Positions 47,671-58,584 of a DNA stretch of 64,000 nucleotides are shown here, in pieces. The stretch covers positions 1,591,001-1,655,000 of the forward strand of contig NZ_CP014143.1 of the NCBI RefSeq assembly GCF_001750105.1, given 5' to 3'. The notes beneath the pieces are model-generated. The model was given only the letters and a program-made list of their open reading frames with translations. It was not told the DNA's origin and made no database searches. The translations under genes were made by a program, and so were the position numbers. The number at the start of each line of letters is the position of its first letter. Positions within the stretch are counted from its first letter, which is position 1. The DNA is from Microbulbifer aggregans. GTDB lineage: Bacteria; Pseudomonadota; Gammaproteobacteria; Pseudomonadales; Cellvibrionaceae.

Positions 47671-48603
47671 TTACATCAGCTCCGGCGGTAGAGGCGCATC
47701 TTCGCGGCGGTATTCCACATTGTACTGATCCCGGCTGTCGAAGCCGCGGGGGTCAGACTTCTCGAACAGGCCCAGCGTCAGACGGTGCACGATGCTGCGG
47801 CCGCTGGCGCCCTTGTAATAGTTGTAGTTGAAGCTGCCGTCATTGCGAAATGCCGGGTGATCCGGATAGTTGGCCTGCAGGACGGTCAGGGAGTTGGCCT
47901 CCAGGTCGGGCATTTCCAGCAGGTGGTAGCCCTGTACCATCACGGCCAGCGCATCCGGTACGGCCGGGGTCTGCTGGAAGTTTTCCACTACATAGCGGCC
48001 GCGGTTGGTGGCGGCCAGATAAGCGCCGCGCTTGAAGTAATAGTTGGCCACATGAATCTCGTAGCGGGCCAGCAGGTTGCGCAGGTGGATCATGCGCTTT
48101 TGCGCATCCGGTGCGTAGCGGCTCTCGGGGAATCGGGCCATCAGCTGGGCAAAGTAGGCAAATGACTCGCGGGCGGAGCCCGGGTCGCGGCGCGTCATAT
48201 CGGTCGGCAGGAAGCGCTCAAACAGCCCGGTGCCTTCGGTGAATGAGGCCAGGCCTTTCATGTAGTAGGCATAATCCACATTGCGGTGCTGGGGGTGCAG
48301 GCGGATGAAGCGGTCCGCAGAGGCGATGGCGGCATCGTTCTCATAGTTGCGGTAGTAGGCGTAGATCAGTTCCAGCTGTGCCTGTTCCGCGTAGCTGCCG
48401 AAGGGGAAGTTGTCTTCCAGGGCGCGCAGGTTCTTGATCGCCAGGTCCCACTGGCTGGAACGCAGCTGACGCTGGGCGGCTTCGTAGAAAGCCTGCTCGG
48501 TGCGGCTGCCGGAAGGCAGGCCCTCTTCTGACTCGTCGGTACTGGCACAGGCGACCACGATTGCGGACATCACCACCAACCACAGGGTTTTCCAGGCCTG
48601 CAT
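47671..48603 (-). CDS. bamD: Outer membrane assembly lipoprotein BamD
   Basis: 310 residues from the ATG at 48603 (CGAGGCACT before it). Lipoprotein signal [19 protein letters not shown] with lipobox cysteine C19. TPR-type helical repeats follow ([55 protein letters not shown]), as in BamD/ComL. Essential part of the BAM complex that folds beta-barrel proteins into the outer membrane. The C-terminal tail beyond about residue 240 is longer than in E. coli BamD (245 residues), as in Pseudomonas. Divergent from rluD, conserved order. Confidence 0.96.
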   Translation of the reverse strand: MQAWKTLWLVVMSAIVVACASTDESEEGLPSGSRTEQAFYEAAQRQLRSSQWDLAIKNLRALEDNFPFGSYAEQAQLELIYAYYRNYENDAAIASADRFIRLHPQHRNVDYAYYMKGLASFTEGTGLFERFLPTDMTRRDPGSARESFAYFAQLMARFPESRYAPDAQKRMIHLRNLLARYEIHVANYYFKRGAYLAATNRGRYVVENFQQTPAVPDALAVMVQGYHLLEMPDLEANSLTVLQANYPDHPAFRNDGSFNYNYYKGASGRSIVHRLTLGLFEKSDPRGFDSRDQYNVEYRREDAPLPPELM

Positions 48604-48732
48604 AGTGCCTCGCTCTATCATTATTACTCTCTACCTTATTAAACTACGCGCCATCCGTTCATCCCGGGGCGGCCCGACATTTAACCACAGTCGCGGATCT
48701 GCCCAAAGTTTTCGTGCCCGAAGGCCCAGTGT

Positions 48733-49689
48733 ATGACCGAACAGATTCAAGTGGACATCTTAGTACCTGCCCACCTGGCCGGTCACAGGTTGGACCAGGT
48801 AGCAGCGGAATTAATTCCCGAGTATTCCCGCGCCCGCCTGCAGGGCTGGATCAAGAGCGGTGAACTGACCGTCAACGGGCGCCGCGCCAAACCCAAGGAC
48901 AAGCTGTTCGGCGGTGAGCAGCTTGTCCTGCGTGCCGAACTGGAGCCGCAGGGGGAGTGGCAGGCCGAGGACCTGTCCCTGGACGTGGTTTACGAGGACG
49001 GCAGCCTGCTGGTGATCAACAAGCCCGCAGGGCTGGTCGTGCATCCGGCAGCGGGGAATCCCGACGGCACCCTGTTGAACGGCCTGCTGTACCACTGCCC
49101 AGCGCTGCAAAATATTCCCCGTGCCGGCATCGTGCATCGGCTGGACAAGGACACCAGTGGCCTGATGGTGGTGGCCAAGACATTGACTGCCCAGGCAAAC
49201 CTGGTTGACCAGCTCAAGGAGCGCTCTGTCAGCCGCCTTTATGATGCAGTGGCCCAGGGGGCCATGACCGCAGGAGGTACCGTCGATGCCCCGATCGGTC
49301 GACATCGACAGAACCGCCTGAAGATGGCGGTACTGTCCGCCGGCGCCGCCGGGGCCAAAGAGGCGGTGACGCACTATCGGGTGGTGGAGCGTTTCGCAGC
49401 GCATACCCTGCTGCGCTGTCAGCTGGAGACCGGCCGCACCCATCAGATCCGGGTCCATATGGCGCATATCCGCCATCCGCTGGTCGGGGATCCGCTCTAC
49501 GGCGGGCGCGGCCGCCTGCCCGCCGGCGCCTCCCCGGAATTAGTCGAGACGTTGCAATCGTTTCCACGCCAGGCGCTACATGCCGCCGAGCTGTCACTGC
49601 AGCACCCGGAAACCGGGGAGACGCTGAGCTGGAGTGCAGCGATGCCGGAGGATATGCTGAACTTGCTGGAGAGGTTACGGGCAGGCTGA
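48733..49689 (+). CDS. rluD: 23S rRNA pseudouridine synthase RluD
   Basis: 318 residues. N-terminal S4 RNA-binding domain (about 18-80) and RluA-type catalytic domain with the active Asp in IVHRLDKDTSGLMVVAKT and the GRTHQIRVHMAHIRHPLVGDPLYGG motif (key residues RTHQIR). It makes pseudouridines 1911, 1915 and 1917 in helix 69 of 23S rRNA. Followed by pgeF, the usual pair. Confidence 0.96.
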   Translation: MTEQIQVDILVPAHLAGHRLDQVAAELIPEYSRARLQGWIKSGELTVNGRRAKPKDKLFGGEQLVLRAELEPQGEWQAEDLSLDVVYEDGSLLVINKPAGLVVHPAAGNPDGTLLNGLLYHCPALQNIPRAGIVHRLDKDTSGLMVVAKTLTAQANLVDQLKERSVSRLYDAVAQGAMTAGGTVDAPIGRHRQNRLKMAVLSAGAAGAKEAVTHYRVVERFAAHTLLRCQLETGRTHQIRVHMAHIRHPLVGDPLYGGRGRLPAGASPELVETLQSFPRQALHAAELSLQHPETGETLSWSAAMPEDMLNLLERLRAG

Positions 49690-49771
49690 ATGCCCGGCCT
49701 GGGGTATCAGCAAGGCCCACATTTAATTCATCGCGTCATTTTCTGTCAGTGCCGCGATCTCAGGAGACATC

Positions 49772-50536
49772 ATGGCCCCCGATCACTATCTGTTCCCGGA
49801 CTGGCCCGCCCCTGCCAGAGTCCGTGCGGCTGTCACCCTGCGCGGCGGCGGTCACAGTGAGGGTCCTTACCAGTCTTTCAATCTGGGCAACCACGTCGGC
49901 GACAACGAGGCTGCGGTATCTGCCAACCGCCAACAGCTTCGACAGGAGCTGCAGCTGCCCTCGGAGCCCCAGTGGCTGGAGCAGATTCACAGCGACAAAG
50001 TAGTGGAAGCACACGCTGACGACGTGGTACGGACTGCCGACGCCGGCTTTACCGGCAGTCAGGGAGTGGTTTGCGCAGTACTGACGGCAGACTGTCTGCC
50101 AGTGCTGCTCTGCGATCGGGAGGGAACGCAGGTGGCTGCAGTGCACGCCGGCTGGCGCGGACTCGCCGGAGGCGTGGTGCGCAACACGGTAGCTGCCCTC
50201 GACAGCAGCCCCGAGAACCTGCTGGCCTGGCTGGGGCCGGCAATTGGCCCTGACGCTTTCGAGACCGGTGTTGATGTGCTCGAGGCTTTTTTTGAAAGTG
50301 CCCAGAATGCGGAGCACGCCGAAAAAATGGCGCAATGCTTCCGTCCGCACTCACAGAAACCCCTGCACTTTCTCGCCGATATCTACGGGTTGGCCCGGGC
50401 CGAGCTGGAAAGTCTCGGTGTCAGCGACGTGTATGGCGGTGATCGCTGCACGGTCTCTGACGCTGAAAACTTTTACTCCTACCGCCGTGATAAAACCACC
50501 GGCCGTATGGCTTCCCTGATCTGGCTGGAGTCCTGA
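49772..50536 (+). CDS. pgeF: Peptidoglycan editing factor PgeF (YfiH)
   Basis: 254 residues of the DUF152/multicopper polyphenol oxidoreductase (laccase-domain) family. Conserved metal/active residues are visible in QIHSDKV, LTADCLPVLLCD, AAVHAGWRGLAGG and the C-terminal DRCTVSDAENFYSYRRDKTTGRMASLIWL. In E. coli YfiH hydrolyses misincorporated L-Ser in UDP-MurNAc precursors. CTCAGGAGACATC gives a good ribosome site. Precedes clpB. Confidence 0.94.
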   Translation: MAPDHYLFPDWPAPARVRAAVTLRGGGHSEGPYQSFNLGNHVGDNEAAVSANRQQLRQELQLPSEPQWLEQIHSDKVVEAHADDVVRTADAGFTGSQGVVCAVLTADCLPVLLCDREGTQVAAVHAGWRGLAGGVVRNTVAALDSSPENLLAWLGPAIGPDAFETGVDVLEAFFESAQNAEHAEKMAQCFRPHSQKPLHFLADIYGLARAELESLGVSDVYGGDRCTVSDAENFYSYRRDKTTGRMASLIWLES

Positions 50537-50561
50537 CCAGCCGAAAGTCCACACGTCGCGT

Positions 50562-50591
50562 ATTGAAAAAGCCTCAACCGGCCACACATCT
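50562..50591 (+). promoter_or_regulatory. Heat-shock (sigma-32) type promoter of clpB
   Basis: ATTGAAA (50562-50568) and CCACACATCT (50582-50591) are spaced by 13 bases, close to the sigma-32 pattern CTTGAAA-N13-CCCCATNT, about 50 bases before the clpB start. Confidence 0.5.
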
Positions 50592-50644
50592 GTAACTAGA
50601 CTCAGAAGCTGTGCTGTCGCATCAAACTGTAAGAGGATTTTTCC

Positions 50645-53257
50645 GTGCGCATAGACCGTATGACCAACCCGCTCCAGTCAGCGATTGCCGATGCGCAGTC
50701 GATCGCTGTCGGCCGCGACCACAACCAGATTTACCCCGAACATCTCCTGCAGGCACTGCTTAACCAGAACAATGGCAGTGTGCCCGCCTTCCTGTCCCAG
50801 GCCGGTTTCAACCTGAACGGCCTGCGTAACGACCTGGCCAAACGCCTCGATGCACTGCCGACCATCAGCTCACCCACCGGCGATGTGGGCATGTCGCAGG
50901 AGCTGGTGCGCCTTTTCAATCTCGCCGACAAAAAGGCCCAACAGAATGGCGACTCCTTTATTGCCAGTGAAACCGTGCTGCTGGCGGCCTTCGATTCGGC
51001 GGCTGGCGAGGTGGCAAAAATCCTGCGCGCCAATGGCGATGTAAAACAGCTGGAGGAGGCCATCAAAAAAGTGCGCGGCAGTGAAAAGGTTGATGATCCT
51101 TCTGCCGAAGATGCACGCCAGGCGCTGGACAAATACACCATGGACCTGACCGAGCGCGCCGTGGCTGGCAAGCTGGATCCGGTGATCGGTCGCGACGATG
51201 AAATCCGTCGCACCATTCAGGTATTGCAGCGCCGCACCAAGAACAATCCGGTGCTGATTGGTGAGCCGGGCGTGGGCAAAACCGCCATCGTCGAGGGCCT
51301 TGCCCAGCGTATCGTTAACGGCGAAGTACCCGAGGGCCTGAAGGACAAGCGCCTGCTGTCGCTGGACCTCGGTGCCCTGCTGGCCGGGGCCAAGTTCCGT
51401 GGTGAATTCGAGGAGCGCCTGAAAGCGGTGCTCAACGAGCTGTCCAAGCAGGAGGGACGTGTCATCCTGTTTATCGACGAGCTGCACACCATGGTCGGCG
51501 CAGGCAAGGCGGAGGGCGCCATGGACGCCGGCAATATGCTGAAGCCGGCTTTGGCGCGCGGGGAGCTGCACTGTGTGGGTGCAACCACCCTGGACGAATA
51601 CCGCAAATACATCGAAAAAGATGCCGCACTGGAGCGCCGCTTCCAGAAAGTATTGGTGGATGAGCCCACCGAGGAAGACACCATCGCCATCCTGCGCGGA
51701 TTGAAAGAGCGCTACGAAGTGCACCACGGCGTGGATATCACCGATTCGGCAATCATTGCCGCCACCCGGCTCTCCCAGCGTTACATTACCGATCGGCAGT
51801 TGCCGGACAAGGCCATCGATTTGATCGATGAGGCGGCCAGCCGCATCCGTATGGAAATCGACTCCAAACCGGAGGCAATGGACAAGCTGGAACGCCGGCT
51901 GATCCAGCTCAAGATCGAGCGCGAAGCGGTCAAGAAAGACAAGGATGATGAGGCGGCGCAGAAACGTCTCGCCAAGCTGGAAGAGGACATCAACCAGATC
52001 GAGAAAGAATACGCCGATCTGGATGAGGTCTGGAAAGCGGAAAAGGCCCAGCTCGCCGGCAGTCACGATATCAAGGAAAAACTGGAGCAGGCCAAGCTGG
52101 ATATGGAGGCGGCGCGCCGTGCCGGTGACCTCACCCGTATGTCCGAACTCCAGTACGGGGTGATCCCTCAGCTGGAACAGCAGCTGCAGGCGGCGTCCAC
52201 CGCTGATACCGAGGCCGCGGAAGAGCCGCGCCTGTTACGCAACCGCGTCACCGACGAGGAAGTGGCGGAAGTGGTCTCCCGCTGGACCGGTATCCCGGTG
52301 TCGAAAATGCTCGAGGGTGAGCGCGAGAAACTGCTGCGCATGGAAGAGGCACTCCACACCCGCGTCATCGGCCAGGACGAAGCGGTGAATGCGGTCTCGA
52401 ACGCCGTACGCCGTTCCCGTGCCGGCCTTGCCGACCCGAACCGGCCCAACGGCTCTTTCCTGTTCCTCGGCCCCACCGGTGTGGGCAAGACGGAACTGTG
52501 CAAGGCGCTGGCCCAGTTCCTGTTCGACACAGAGGACGCGATGGTGCGGATCGACATGTCGGAGTTTATGGAGAAGCATTCCGTCGCACGCCTGATCGGC
52601 GCGCCTCCAGGCTATGTGGGTTACGAGGAGGGCGGCTATTTAACCGAGGCAGTGCGCCGCAAACCCTACTCGGTCATCCTGATGGACGAGGTGGAGAAAG
52701 CCCACCCCGATGTCTTCAATATCCTGCTGCAGGTGCTGGAAGACGGGCGTCTCACCGATGGTCAGGGCCGTACGGTGGACTTCCGCAACACGGTGGTAGT
52801 AATGACGTCCAATCTGGGCTCGGACCTGATCCAGAAATACGCCAGTGCCAAGGAAGAGGATGAGCTGGACAGCGAGATTCGCTACCAGCAGATGAAGAGC
52901 GCTGTGATGGAGGTGGTCGGTGATCATTTCCGGCCGGAATTCATCAACCGTATCGACGAGGTGGTGGTCTTCCATCCGCTGGGTCGCGAGCAGGTGCGCG
53001 AGATCGCCGAAATCCAGCTGGATCATCTCCGTCGGCGCTTGGCCGACCGGGATCTCAATCTGGAAATCTCTGATGAGCTGTTGAATAAGCTTTCCGAGGT
53101 GGGTTTTGATCCGGTCTACGGCGCCCGTCCGCTGAAGCGTGCCATCCAGATGTGGCTAGAAAACCCGCTGGCCCAGGAAGTTCTGGCCGGTAAGTTTGCT
53201 CCCGGTGATACCATTCACGCCGGAGTCGAGGGCGACAAGGCGGTATTCCGCACCTGA
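50645..53257 (+). CDS. clpB: ATP-dependent disaggregase ClpB
   Basis: 870 residues (E. coli 857). N domain (1-145), AAA-1 with Walker [10 protein letters not shown] near 205, long coiled-coil middle domain (about 405-530) and AAA-2 with Walker [10 protein letters not shown] near 608. The IGF/L loop for ClpP is absent, as expected of ClpB. It works with DnaK to dissolve aggregates after heat shock. GTG start with AGAGGATTTTTCC before it; the protein begins [20 protein letters not shown]. Likely under heat-shock control. Confidence 0.98.
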   Translation: MRIDRMTNPLQSAIADAQSIAVGRDHNQIYPEHLLQALLNQNNGSVPAFLSQAGFNLNGLRNDLAKRLDALPTISSPTGDVGMSQELVRLFNLADKKAQQNGDSFIASETVLLAAFDSAAGEVAKILRANGDVKQLEEAIKKVRGSEKVDDPSAEDARQALDKYTMDLTERAVAGKLDPVIGRDDEIRRTIQVLQRRTKNNPVLIGEPGVGKTAIVEGLAQRIVNGEVPEGLKDKRLLSLDLGALLAGAKFRGEFEERLKAVLNELSKQEGRVILFIDELHTMVGAGKAEGAMDAGNMLKPALARGELHCVGATTLDEYRKYIEKDAALERRFQKVLVDEPTEEDTIAILRGLKERYEVHHGVDITDSAIIAATRLSQRYITDRQLPDKAIDLIDEAASRIRMEIDSKPEAMDKLERRLIQLKIEREAVKKDKDDEAAQKRLAKLEEDINQIEKEYADLDEVWKAEKAQLAGSHDIKEKLEQAKLDMEAARRAGDLTRMSELQYGVIPQLEQQLQAASTADTEAAEEPRLLRNRVTDEEVAEVVSRWTGIPVSKMLEGEREKLLRMEEALHTRVIGQDEAVNAVSNAVRRSRAGLADPNRPNGSFLFLGPTGVGKTELCKALAQFLFDTEDAMVRIDMSEFMEKHSVARLIGAPPGYVGYEEGGYLTEAVRRKPYSVILMDEVEKAHPDVFNILLQVLEDGRLTDGQGRTVDFRNTVVVMTSNLGSDLIQKYASAKEEDELDSEIRYQQMKSAVMEVVGDHFRPEFINRIDEVVVFHPLGREQVREIAEIQLDHLRRRLADRDLNLEISDELLNKLSEVGFDPVYGARPLKRAIQMWLENPLAQEVLAGKFAPGDTIHAGVEGDKAVFRT

Positions 53258-53266
53258 GCCCCTGGG

Positions 53267-53297
53267 GGCGGCGGGTAACTCCTCGCCGCCTTTTCCT
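53267..53297 (+). terminator. Intrinsic terminator after clpB
   Basis: GGCGGCG (53267-53273) pairs with CGCCGCC (53284-53290), 10-base loop, followed by TTTTCCTTT. Confidence 0.75.
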
Positions 53298-53492
53298 TTC
53301 TCTCCTTCCGCGGTTTGGTGCTGGCTGTCAGGGCGCAGCAATTATCCTTTCTTAAGTTCTCACTCCTCTTTATCGCTTACCGGTGCCGGTGGAGCGCTGC
53401 CGTAGCTGGTGATTGCCTATGCTGAGAGCGACGGTGCGCTCGGGATTACGAGGCGTCCGGCGAACAGTGGTAGATAAGAAACGGGATTTCGA

Positions 53493-54632
53493 GTGGCGGC
53501 AAAAAACCGAGTATTCAACAAGCCCATGCTGCTGATGCTGCTCGGTTGCCTGCTGCTGTTCGGCGGTATTTTTGCCTTCAAGATGTTCGGCAAAATGATG
53601 ATGAATCGTGCCTTTGACACCATGGCCCTGCCACCGGCCACGGTCACTTCGGCGATGGTAGAGATGCAGACCTGGCAGGAGCAGCTGACGGCAGTGGGCA
53701 CACTGCGGGCGGTCAATGGTGTGGACGTCACCACCCAGGCCCAGGGGGTGGTCAGCCGAATCTATTTCGAGTCCGGAGAAACGGTGCAGCGAGGGGCTCT
53801 ACTGGTGGAGCTCGCCGCTGAGCCTGAGCGGGCGCAGCTCAAGGTGCTGGAGGCGGAGCTGCAACTGGCGCGCCGGGATCATGAGCGGATCAAGAAGTTG
53901 CATGGTCGTGGTGTGACCACCGATGCGGAGCTCGATGACGCCCTGAGTACCCTGGAGCAGGTGCTCGCCAGTATTGAGGTGCAGCGCGCTACCGTGGCCG
54001 AGCGGCGGGTGACAGCACCGTTTTCCGGCCAGCTGGGAATTCGTATGGTGGATCTGGGGCAGAATGTCAGTCCCGGCGATGCGGTGGTATCCCTCCAGCA
54101 ACTGGCGCCCATTTATGCCGATTTCTCGCTCCCGGAGCAACACTTTGCGCGCCTGAAGATCGGGCAGGTTGTCTCTGTCCGCACCGGTGCGTATCCAGAA
54201 ACCCGCTTCCCCGGCAAGATCACCGCGATTGATCCCCGCGTGGACAGTGAGAGTCGCAATTTCCTTGTCCAGGCCACCTTGCCGAATGACGCGCAGAAGC
54301 TGCGGCCCGGCATGTACGCTGATGTCACCCTAGGGCTTGCCGCAGAGCGCAGTGTGCAGGTGGTGCCTCGCACCGCCATCCGGTTTGCGCCTTACGGCAA
54401 TTCAGTTTTTGTGTTGGAGAAATCGCCTGAGGGAGAGGGACTTGTGGCCTACCGCCGGGTCGTGCAAACCGGAGAAGAGCGCGGCGATCTGGTGGAGATC
54501 CTTAAGGGGGTGGAAGCCGGTCAGCAGGTGGCGACCAGCGGGCTGCTGAAACTGCGCAACGAGGGTGCCGTATCGATCAACAATGAAAACACGCCACCAG
54601 CGAAGAGCGACCCCAACCCGGCGAATCGATGA
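53493..54632 (+). CDS. RND efflux periplasmic adaptor subunit
   Basis: 379 residues, HlyD/MFP family. An N-terminal membrane anchor (about 11-32; no lipobox cysteine seen) is followed by the split lipoyl domain (VDVTTQAQGVVSRIYFESGETVQRGALLVEL and VTAPFSGQLGIRMVDLGQNVSPGD), an alpha-hairpin coiled coil (about 105-165) and a beta-barrel domain with PGMYADVTLG. It bridges the RND pump to an outer membrane channel that is not encoded here. GTG start. 31 bases before the pump gene. Substrate unknown. Confidence 0.92.
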   Translation: MAAKNRVFNKPMLLMLLGCLLLFGGIFAFKMFGKMMMNRAFDTMALPPATVTSAMVEMQTWQEQLTAVGTLRAVNGVDVTTQAQGVVSRIYFESGETVQRGALLVELAAEPERAQLKVLEAELQLARRDHERIKKLHGRGVTTDAELDDALSTLEQVLASIEVQRATVAERRVTAPFSGQLGIRMVDLGQNVSPGDAVVSLQQLAPIYADFSLPEQHFARLKIGQVVSVRTGAYPETRFPGKITAIDPRVDSESRNFLVQATLPNDAQKLRPGMYADVTLGLAAERSVQVVPRTAIRFAPYGNSVFVLEKSPEGEGLVAYRRVVQTGEERGDLVEILKGVEAGQQVATSGLLKLRNEGAVSINNENTPPAKSDPNPANR

Positions 54633-54663
54633 CGGATGACCAGATGCAGCTAGGGAAGCGCGG

Positions 54664-57600
54664 GTGAACTTTACCGAGATCTTTATTCGCAAACCGGTAC
54701 TGGCCACGGTGGTGAGTCTGTTCCTGTTGCTGCTGGGCCTGCGCGCTGCAACAGAGCTCAATGTGCGGGAATACCCCGAGCTGGAAAATGCGGTCATCAC
54801 CGTCAGTACTGTTTACGTGGGCGCAGATGCTGATCTGGTGCAGGGATTCATCACCACGCCCCTTGAGCAGGAGGTGGCGACCGCCGACGGCATCGATTAC
54901 ATGGTATCCACCAGCGTACAGGGGCTGTCCACGATTCAGGCCTACGTGCGCCTCGGCTATAACGCCAACGAAGTGCTCACCCAGGTGGTGGCCAAGGTCA
55001 ACAAGCTACGCAGCGAGCTACCGGAGGAATCCGAAGACTCCACTGTGGATATGGCCATCGGCCAGACCGTGGCCGCCATGTACCTATCGTTCTCATCCGA
55101 GTTACTGGATAACAACCAGATCACCGATTACCTGACCCGCGTGGTGCAACCCAAGCTCTCCACCATCCCGGGCGTACAGCGGGCGCGGTTGCTTGGCAAT
55201 CGCACCTTTGCCATGCGTATCTGGCTGCGACCAGCGGACATGGCAGCCTTCGGGGTGACACCGGGCGATGTGAGTGCCGCGTTGCGGGTCAACAATGTGC
55301 TTTCCGCGGTCGGCAGTACCAAGGGCACCATGGTGACCGTGGAAATTTCAGCCGATACCGATATCGCCACCGAAGAGGCATTCCGGCAGCTGGTAGTGCG
55401 CTCTGATGGCGATCGAATCATTCGCTTGCAGGACATTGCCGAGGTTGAACTGGGCTCCGAGTCCTACGAGAGTTCGGTCACATTTAACGGACGATCGGCC
55501 ACCTTTATTGCCGTCGAGGTGGCTCCGGATGCCAATGCGCTGGAGGTGATCCGCACGGTACGGAAAAAGCTGGAGGGGGAAATCTTTCCGCAGTTGCCCC
55601 AGGGCATGATTGGCGAGATTCCCTACGACAGCACCGAGTATATCCAGGACTCCATCAATGAGGTGATCAAGACCATTGTCGAGGCGGTACTGATTGTCAT
55701 CGTGGTGATCTACCTGTTCCTCGGCTCTTTGCGCAGTGTTGTCATTCCGGCGGTGGCCGTTCCCCTGTCACTGATTGGCGCATTGTTTCTGATGTTGCTG
55801 ATGGGATTTTCCATCAACTTACTGACCCTGTTGGCGATGGTGCTGGCCATCGGCATTGTTGTTGACGATGCCATTATCGTTCTGGAAAACGTGCACCGGC
55901 ATATCGAAGAGGGGATGAGCCCGAATGAGGCCGCCATCGTGGGAGCGAGGGAGCTTGCCTGGCCAGTGGTGGCGATGACAACGACCCTGATCGCGGTTTA
56001 TCTACCTATCGGCTTTCTCGGCGGACTCACCGGCACGCTGTTTCTGGAGTTTGCCTTTTCCCTGGCCGGGGCAGTGCTCCTGTCCGGCGTCGTGGCCCTG
56101 ACCCTGTCACCGATGATGGCATCAAAAATTCTTCGTCCCCATAGTGAGGAAGGCGGATCGCGGCTTGAGCGGTGGCTGGGGAAGCGATTTGATCGCCTGC
56201 AGGAGGGCTACCAACGCCGCCTGCACAGTGCACTAGATTATCGGTTCGTAATCCTGGTGTTCGGCTTGATCGTCATCACCAGTTGTTACTTCCTGTTTAT
56301 TACCAGCCCGGCGGAGCTGGAGCCGGACGAGGATCGCGGCTTTGTGCTGACAATTTCCTCTGCCGACGCCTACGCCACGCTGGATTATCTGGAGCTCTTC
56401 ACCCGCGAGCTGGATGTGATCGCCGAGCGTCATCCGGAAGTGGAAAATCTCTTCCTGCTGAATGGTGTTGGCGGTGCTGCCAATGCTACCAACAGTGCTA
56501 TCGCCGGCTTCGTGCTGGACTCCTGGAATAAGCGCAAAAAGGGCACTCAGGAGATGCAGGAGATCATCAGTGAAGAGGTGACGCAAATCGCAGGGCTCAA
56601 GGTGGCAGTGGTGGTGCCACCCAGTCTGCCCACCGCCGGTGGTAACCTGCCGGTGGAATTTGTGATCGGCTCTACCGAGCCGATGGAAAACCTGGCCGGC
56701 TTTGCCGATGAAATCATGGGCAGGGCGCTGGCCAGCCGCAAGTTTATCTTTCTGGATTCGGATCTGAAGATCGACAAACCCAAGTTGGCGGTCACCATCA
56801 ACCGGGACAAGGCGGCCTCGATCGGCGTCACCATGGCGGAAATCAGTCGGGAGCTGGGGGCTATGATGTCGGGGGCGTATGTGAATCGCTTCTCCCTCGA
56901 CAACCGTAGCTACAAGGTGATCCCCCAGGTGGTACGCCGGGAGCGGCTGACCGGAGAGCAGTTGAAACAATATTATATTCGCGCCGGCAACGGTCAACTG
57001 GTGCCGATGTCCACGCTGGTAAACCTGCGGGAAACCGTTGAGCCGCAGCAGCTGAAGCGTTTCCAGCAGTTGAATGCCGTCACCATTTCCGGTGTTCCCC
57101 GTCCCGGTATTACCCTCGGCGAAGCCCTGGGCATGCTCGAGAGTGCGGCAACGGAGATCCTGCCTGCGGGTTACTCCGTCGATTACTCGGGGCAGTCCCG
57201 CCAGTACAAGGCCGAGGGCTCGGAACTGGTCCTCACTTTCTTTTTTGCCCTGATCGTCATTTACCTGGTGCTGGCCGCTCAGTTCGAGTCCTGGCGCGAC
57301 CCGCTCATCATGCTGGTGACCGTGCCCATGAGCGTTTGCGGGGCGATGATCTTTGTCAGCCTCGGATTCACCACGATGAATATTTATACCCAGGTGGGGC
57401 TGGTGACCCTGATCGGAGTGATCTCCAAGCACGGCATTCTGATTGTGGAGTTCGCCAACAAGCTGCAGCAGGACGGCCATGGCAAGCGCGAAGCCATCGA
57501 GATGGCAGCGGCGATTCGCCTGCGTCCGATTCTGATGACCACTGCTTCCCTGGTGCTGGCGATGGTGCCGCTACTGGTCGCCGCAGGCCCCGGTGGTGGA

Positions 57601-57738
57601 GCCCGCTTTGCCATGGGGCTGGTGGTGGCCACGGGAATGACGATCGGCACCCTGTTCACAATATTTGTTGTGCCCGCCATGTACTCCTATCTGGGACGTG
57701 ACTACGACCAGTACGCCGAGGAGGCGGCTAGGGTCTGA
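54664..57738 (+). CDS. RND multidrug efflux transporter (HAE1 type)
   Basis: 1024 residues, AcrB/MexF-like plan: twelve membrane segments and two large periplasmic loops. The proton relay aspartates are present in VLAIGIVVDDAIIVLENVHRHIEEG (TM4), and the second half has GLVTLIGVISKHGILIVEFAN with the conserved Lys (TM10). The N-terminus MNFTEIFIRKPVLATVVSLFLLLLG is typical. GTG start with AGGGAAGCGCGG before it. Exports hydrophobic or amphiphilic compounds together with the adaptor; the specific substrates cannot be read. Confidence 0.95.
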   Translation: MNFTEIFIRKPVLATVVSLFLLLLGLRAATELNVREYPELENAVITVSTVYVGADADLVQGFITTPLEQEVATADGIDYMVSTSVQGLSTIQAYVRLGYNANEVLTQVVAKVNKLRSELPEESEDSTVDMAIGQTVAAMYLSFSSELLDNNQITDYLTRVVQPKLSTIPGVQRARLLGNRTFAMRIWLRPADMAAFGVTPGDVSAALRVNNVLSAVGSTKGTMVTVEISADTDIATEEAFRQLVVRSDGDRIIRLQDIAEVELGSESYESSVTFNGRSATFIAVEVAPDANALEVIRTVRKKLEGEIFPQLPQGMIGEIPYDSTEYIQDSINEVIKTIVEAVLIVIVVIYLFLGSLRSVVIPAVAVPLSLIGALFLMLLMGFSINLLTLLAMVLAIGIVVDDAIIVLENVHRHIEEGMSPNEAAIVGARELAWPVVAMTTTLIAVYLPIGFLGGLTGTLFLEFAFSLAGAVLLSGVVALTLSPMMASKILRPHSEEGGSRLERWLGKRFDRLQEGYQRRLHSALDYRFVILVFGLIVITSCYFLFITSPAELEPDEDRGFVLTISSADAYATLDYLELFTRELDVIAERHPEVENLFLLNGVGGAANATNSAIAGFVLDSWNKRKKGTQEMQEIISEEVTQIAGLKVAVVVPPSLPTAGGNLPVEFVIGSTEPMENLAGFADEIMGRALASRKFIFLDSDLKIDKPKLAVTINRDKAASIGVTMAEISRELGAMMSGAYVNRFSLDNRSYKVIPQVVRRERLTGEQLKQYYIRAGNGQLVPMSTLVNLRETVEPQQLKRFQQLNAVTISGVPRPGITLGEALGMLESAATEILPAGYSVDYSGQSRQYKAEGSELVLTFFFALIVIYLVLAAQFESWRDPLIMLVTVPMSVCGAMIFVSLGFTTMNIYTQVGLVTLIGVISKHGILIVEFANKLQQDGHGKREAIEMAAAIRLRPILMTTASLVLAMVPLLVAAGPGGGARFAMGLVVATGMTIGTLFTIFVVPAMYSYLGRDYDQYAEEAARV

Positions 57739-57898
57739 ATACGAATATCGACAGAGGCCAGGAATCTGTGCTGTTGAAGGGTTATACGCGAATCCCTGTT
57801 GGTGCCAGTGGGCCGACCCTATACTGCCGGGCAGCTCAATCCTGTCTGGGGGTATCTTCCTCCCGATGAAGTTTGGGTTCTACTGTGGAGGTGCAATC

Positions 57899-58441
57899 AT
57901 GCGTTCACTGCAATTCTTTTTTTCTCGATTTGTGCTGGCACCAATGATGCTGGCAGCCCTGTACTGCGGATCCCTGCAGGCAGATGAAAGTAAAACGATC
58001 GCGCAGAATGCCGCCGGTGCCGATCAATTGTCTACTCTGGTGGCGGCAGTCAAGGCTGCGGAGCTGGTAGATACGCTGAATAGCGAGGGTCCCTTTACCG
58101 TATTTGCGCCGACGAATGATGCCTTCGCTGCACTCCCGGCCGGTACCGTGGATATGCTTCTCAAGCCGGAAAACAAGGGCAAGCTGCAAAAGATTCTTGG
58201 TTATCACGTGCTACCCGGCAAAGCCACCGCGGAAGTCGTCATGGAGCTGACCAAGAAAGGTGGAGGGCATGCCAAAGTTGCTACGGTGCAGGGTGAGGAG
58301 CTGACCCTGAAGGTCGATGGCGGCAAAGTCATGGTTACCGATACCAAAGGGAACACGGCCACGGTAATTCAGGCTGATATCATGAATTCCAATGGTGTGG
58401 TACATGTTATTGATGGCGTGCTGATGCCGACGAAGAAATGA
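57899..58441 (+). CDS. Secreted fasciclin (FAS1) domain protein
   Basis: 180 residues from the ATG at 57899, fixed by TGGAGGTGCAATC. Signal peptide to about residue 29 (ALYCGSLQADES). A single FAS1 domain: LSTLVAAVKAAELVDTLNSEGPFTVFAPTNDAFAALP (H1 motif) and VHVIDGVLMP (H2 motif). Such domains mediate adhesion or carbohydrate/protein contacts outside the cell; the bacterial role is usually unknown. A TATACT box at 57820-57825 could be part of its promoter. Confidence 0.9.
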   Translation: MRSLQFFFSRFVLAPMMLAALYCGSLQADESKTIAQNAAGADQLSTLVAAVKAAELVDTLNSEGPFTVFAPTNDAFAALPAGTVDMLLKPENKGKLQKILGYHVLPGKATAEVVMELTKKGGGHAKVATVQGEELTLKVDGGKVMVTDTKGNTATVIQADIMNSNGVVHVIDGVLMPTKK

Positions 58442-58461
58442 GTTGGTTGTCGGTCATGCAC

Positions 58462-58490
58462 AAAGGCGACTCTACGGGGTCGCCTTTTTT
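58462..58490 (+). terminator. Intrinsic terminator after fasciclin gene
   Basis: AAAGGCGAC (58462-58470) pairs with GTCGCCTTT (58479-58487), followed by Ts. Confidence 0.85.
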
Positions 58491-58584
58491 ATGCAAGGAA
58501 GAACTTATTGGGTCGCGTGGGGAGTGCCGGATCGTTAGGAGAGGGAGCTGCCGCTGCAAGCCAGCGGCTGGTCTGTATCCGGAT

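Noticed and set aside
57665..57898. Upstream extension of the fasciclin protein overlapping the RND pump
   Set aside because: The extension reads the end of the pump gene in another frame; the ATG at 57899 has GGAGGT and starts a signal peptide.
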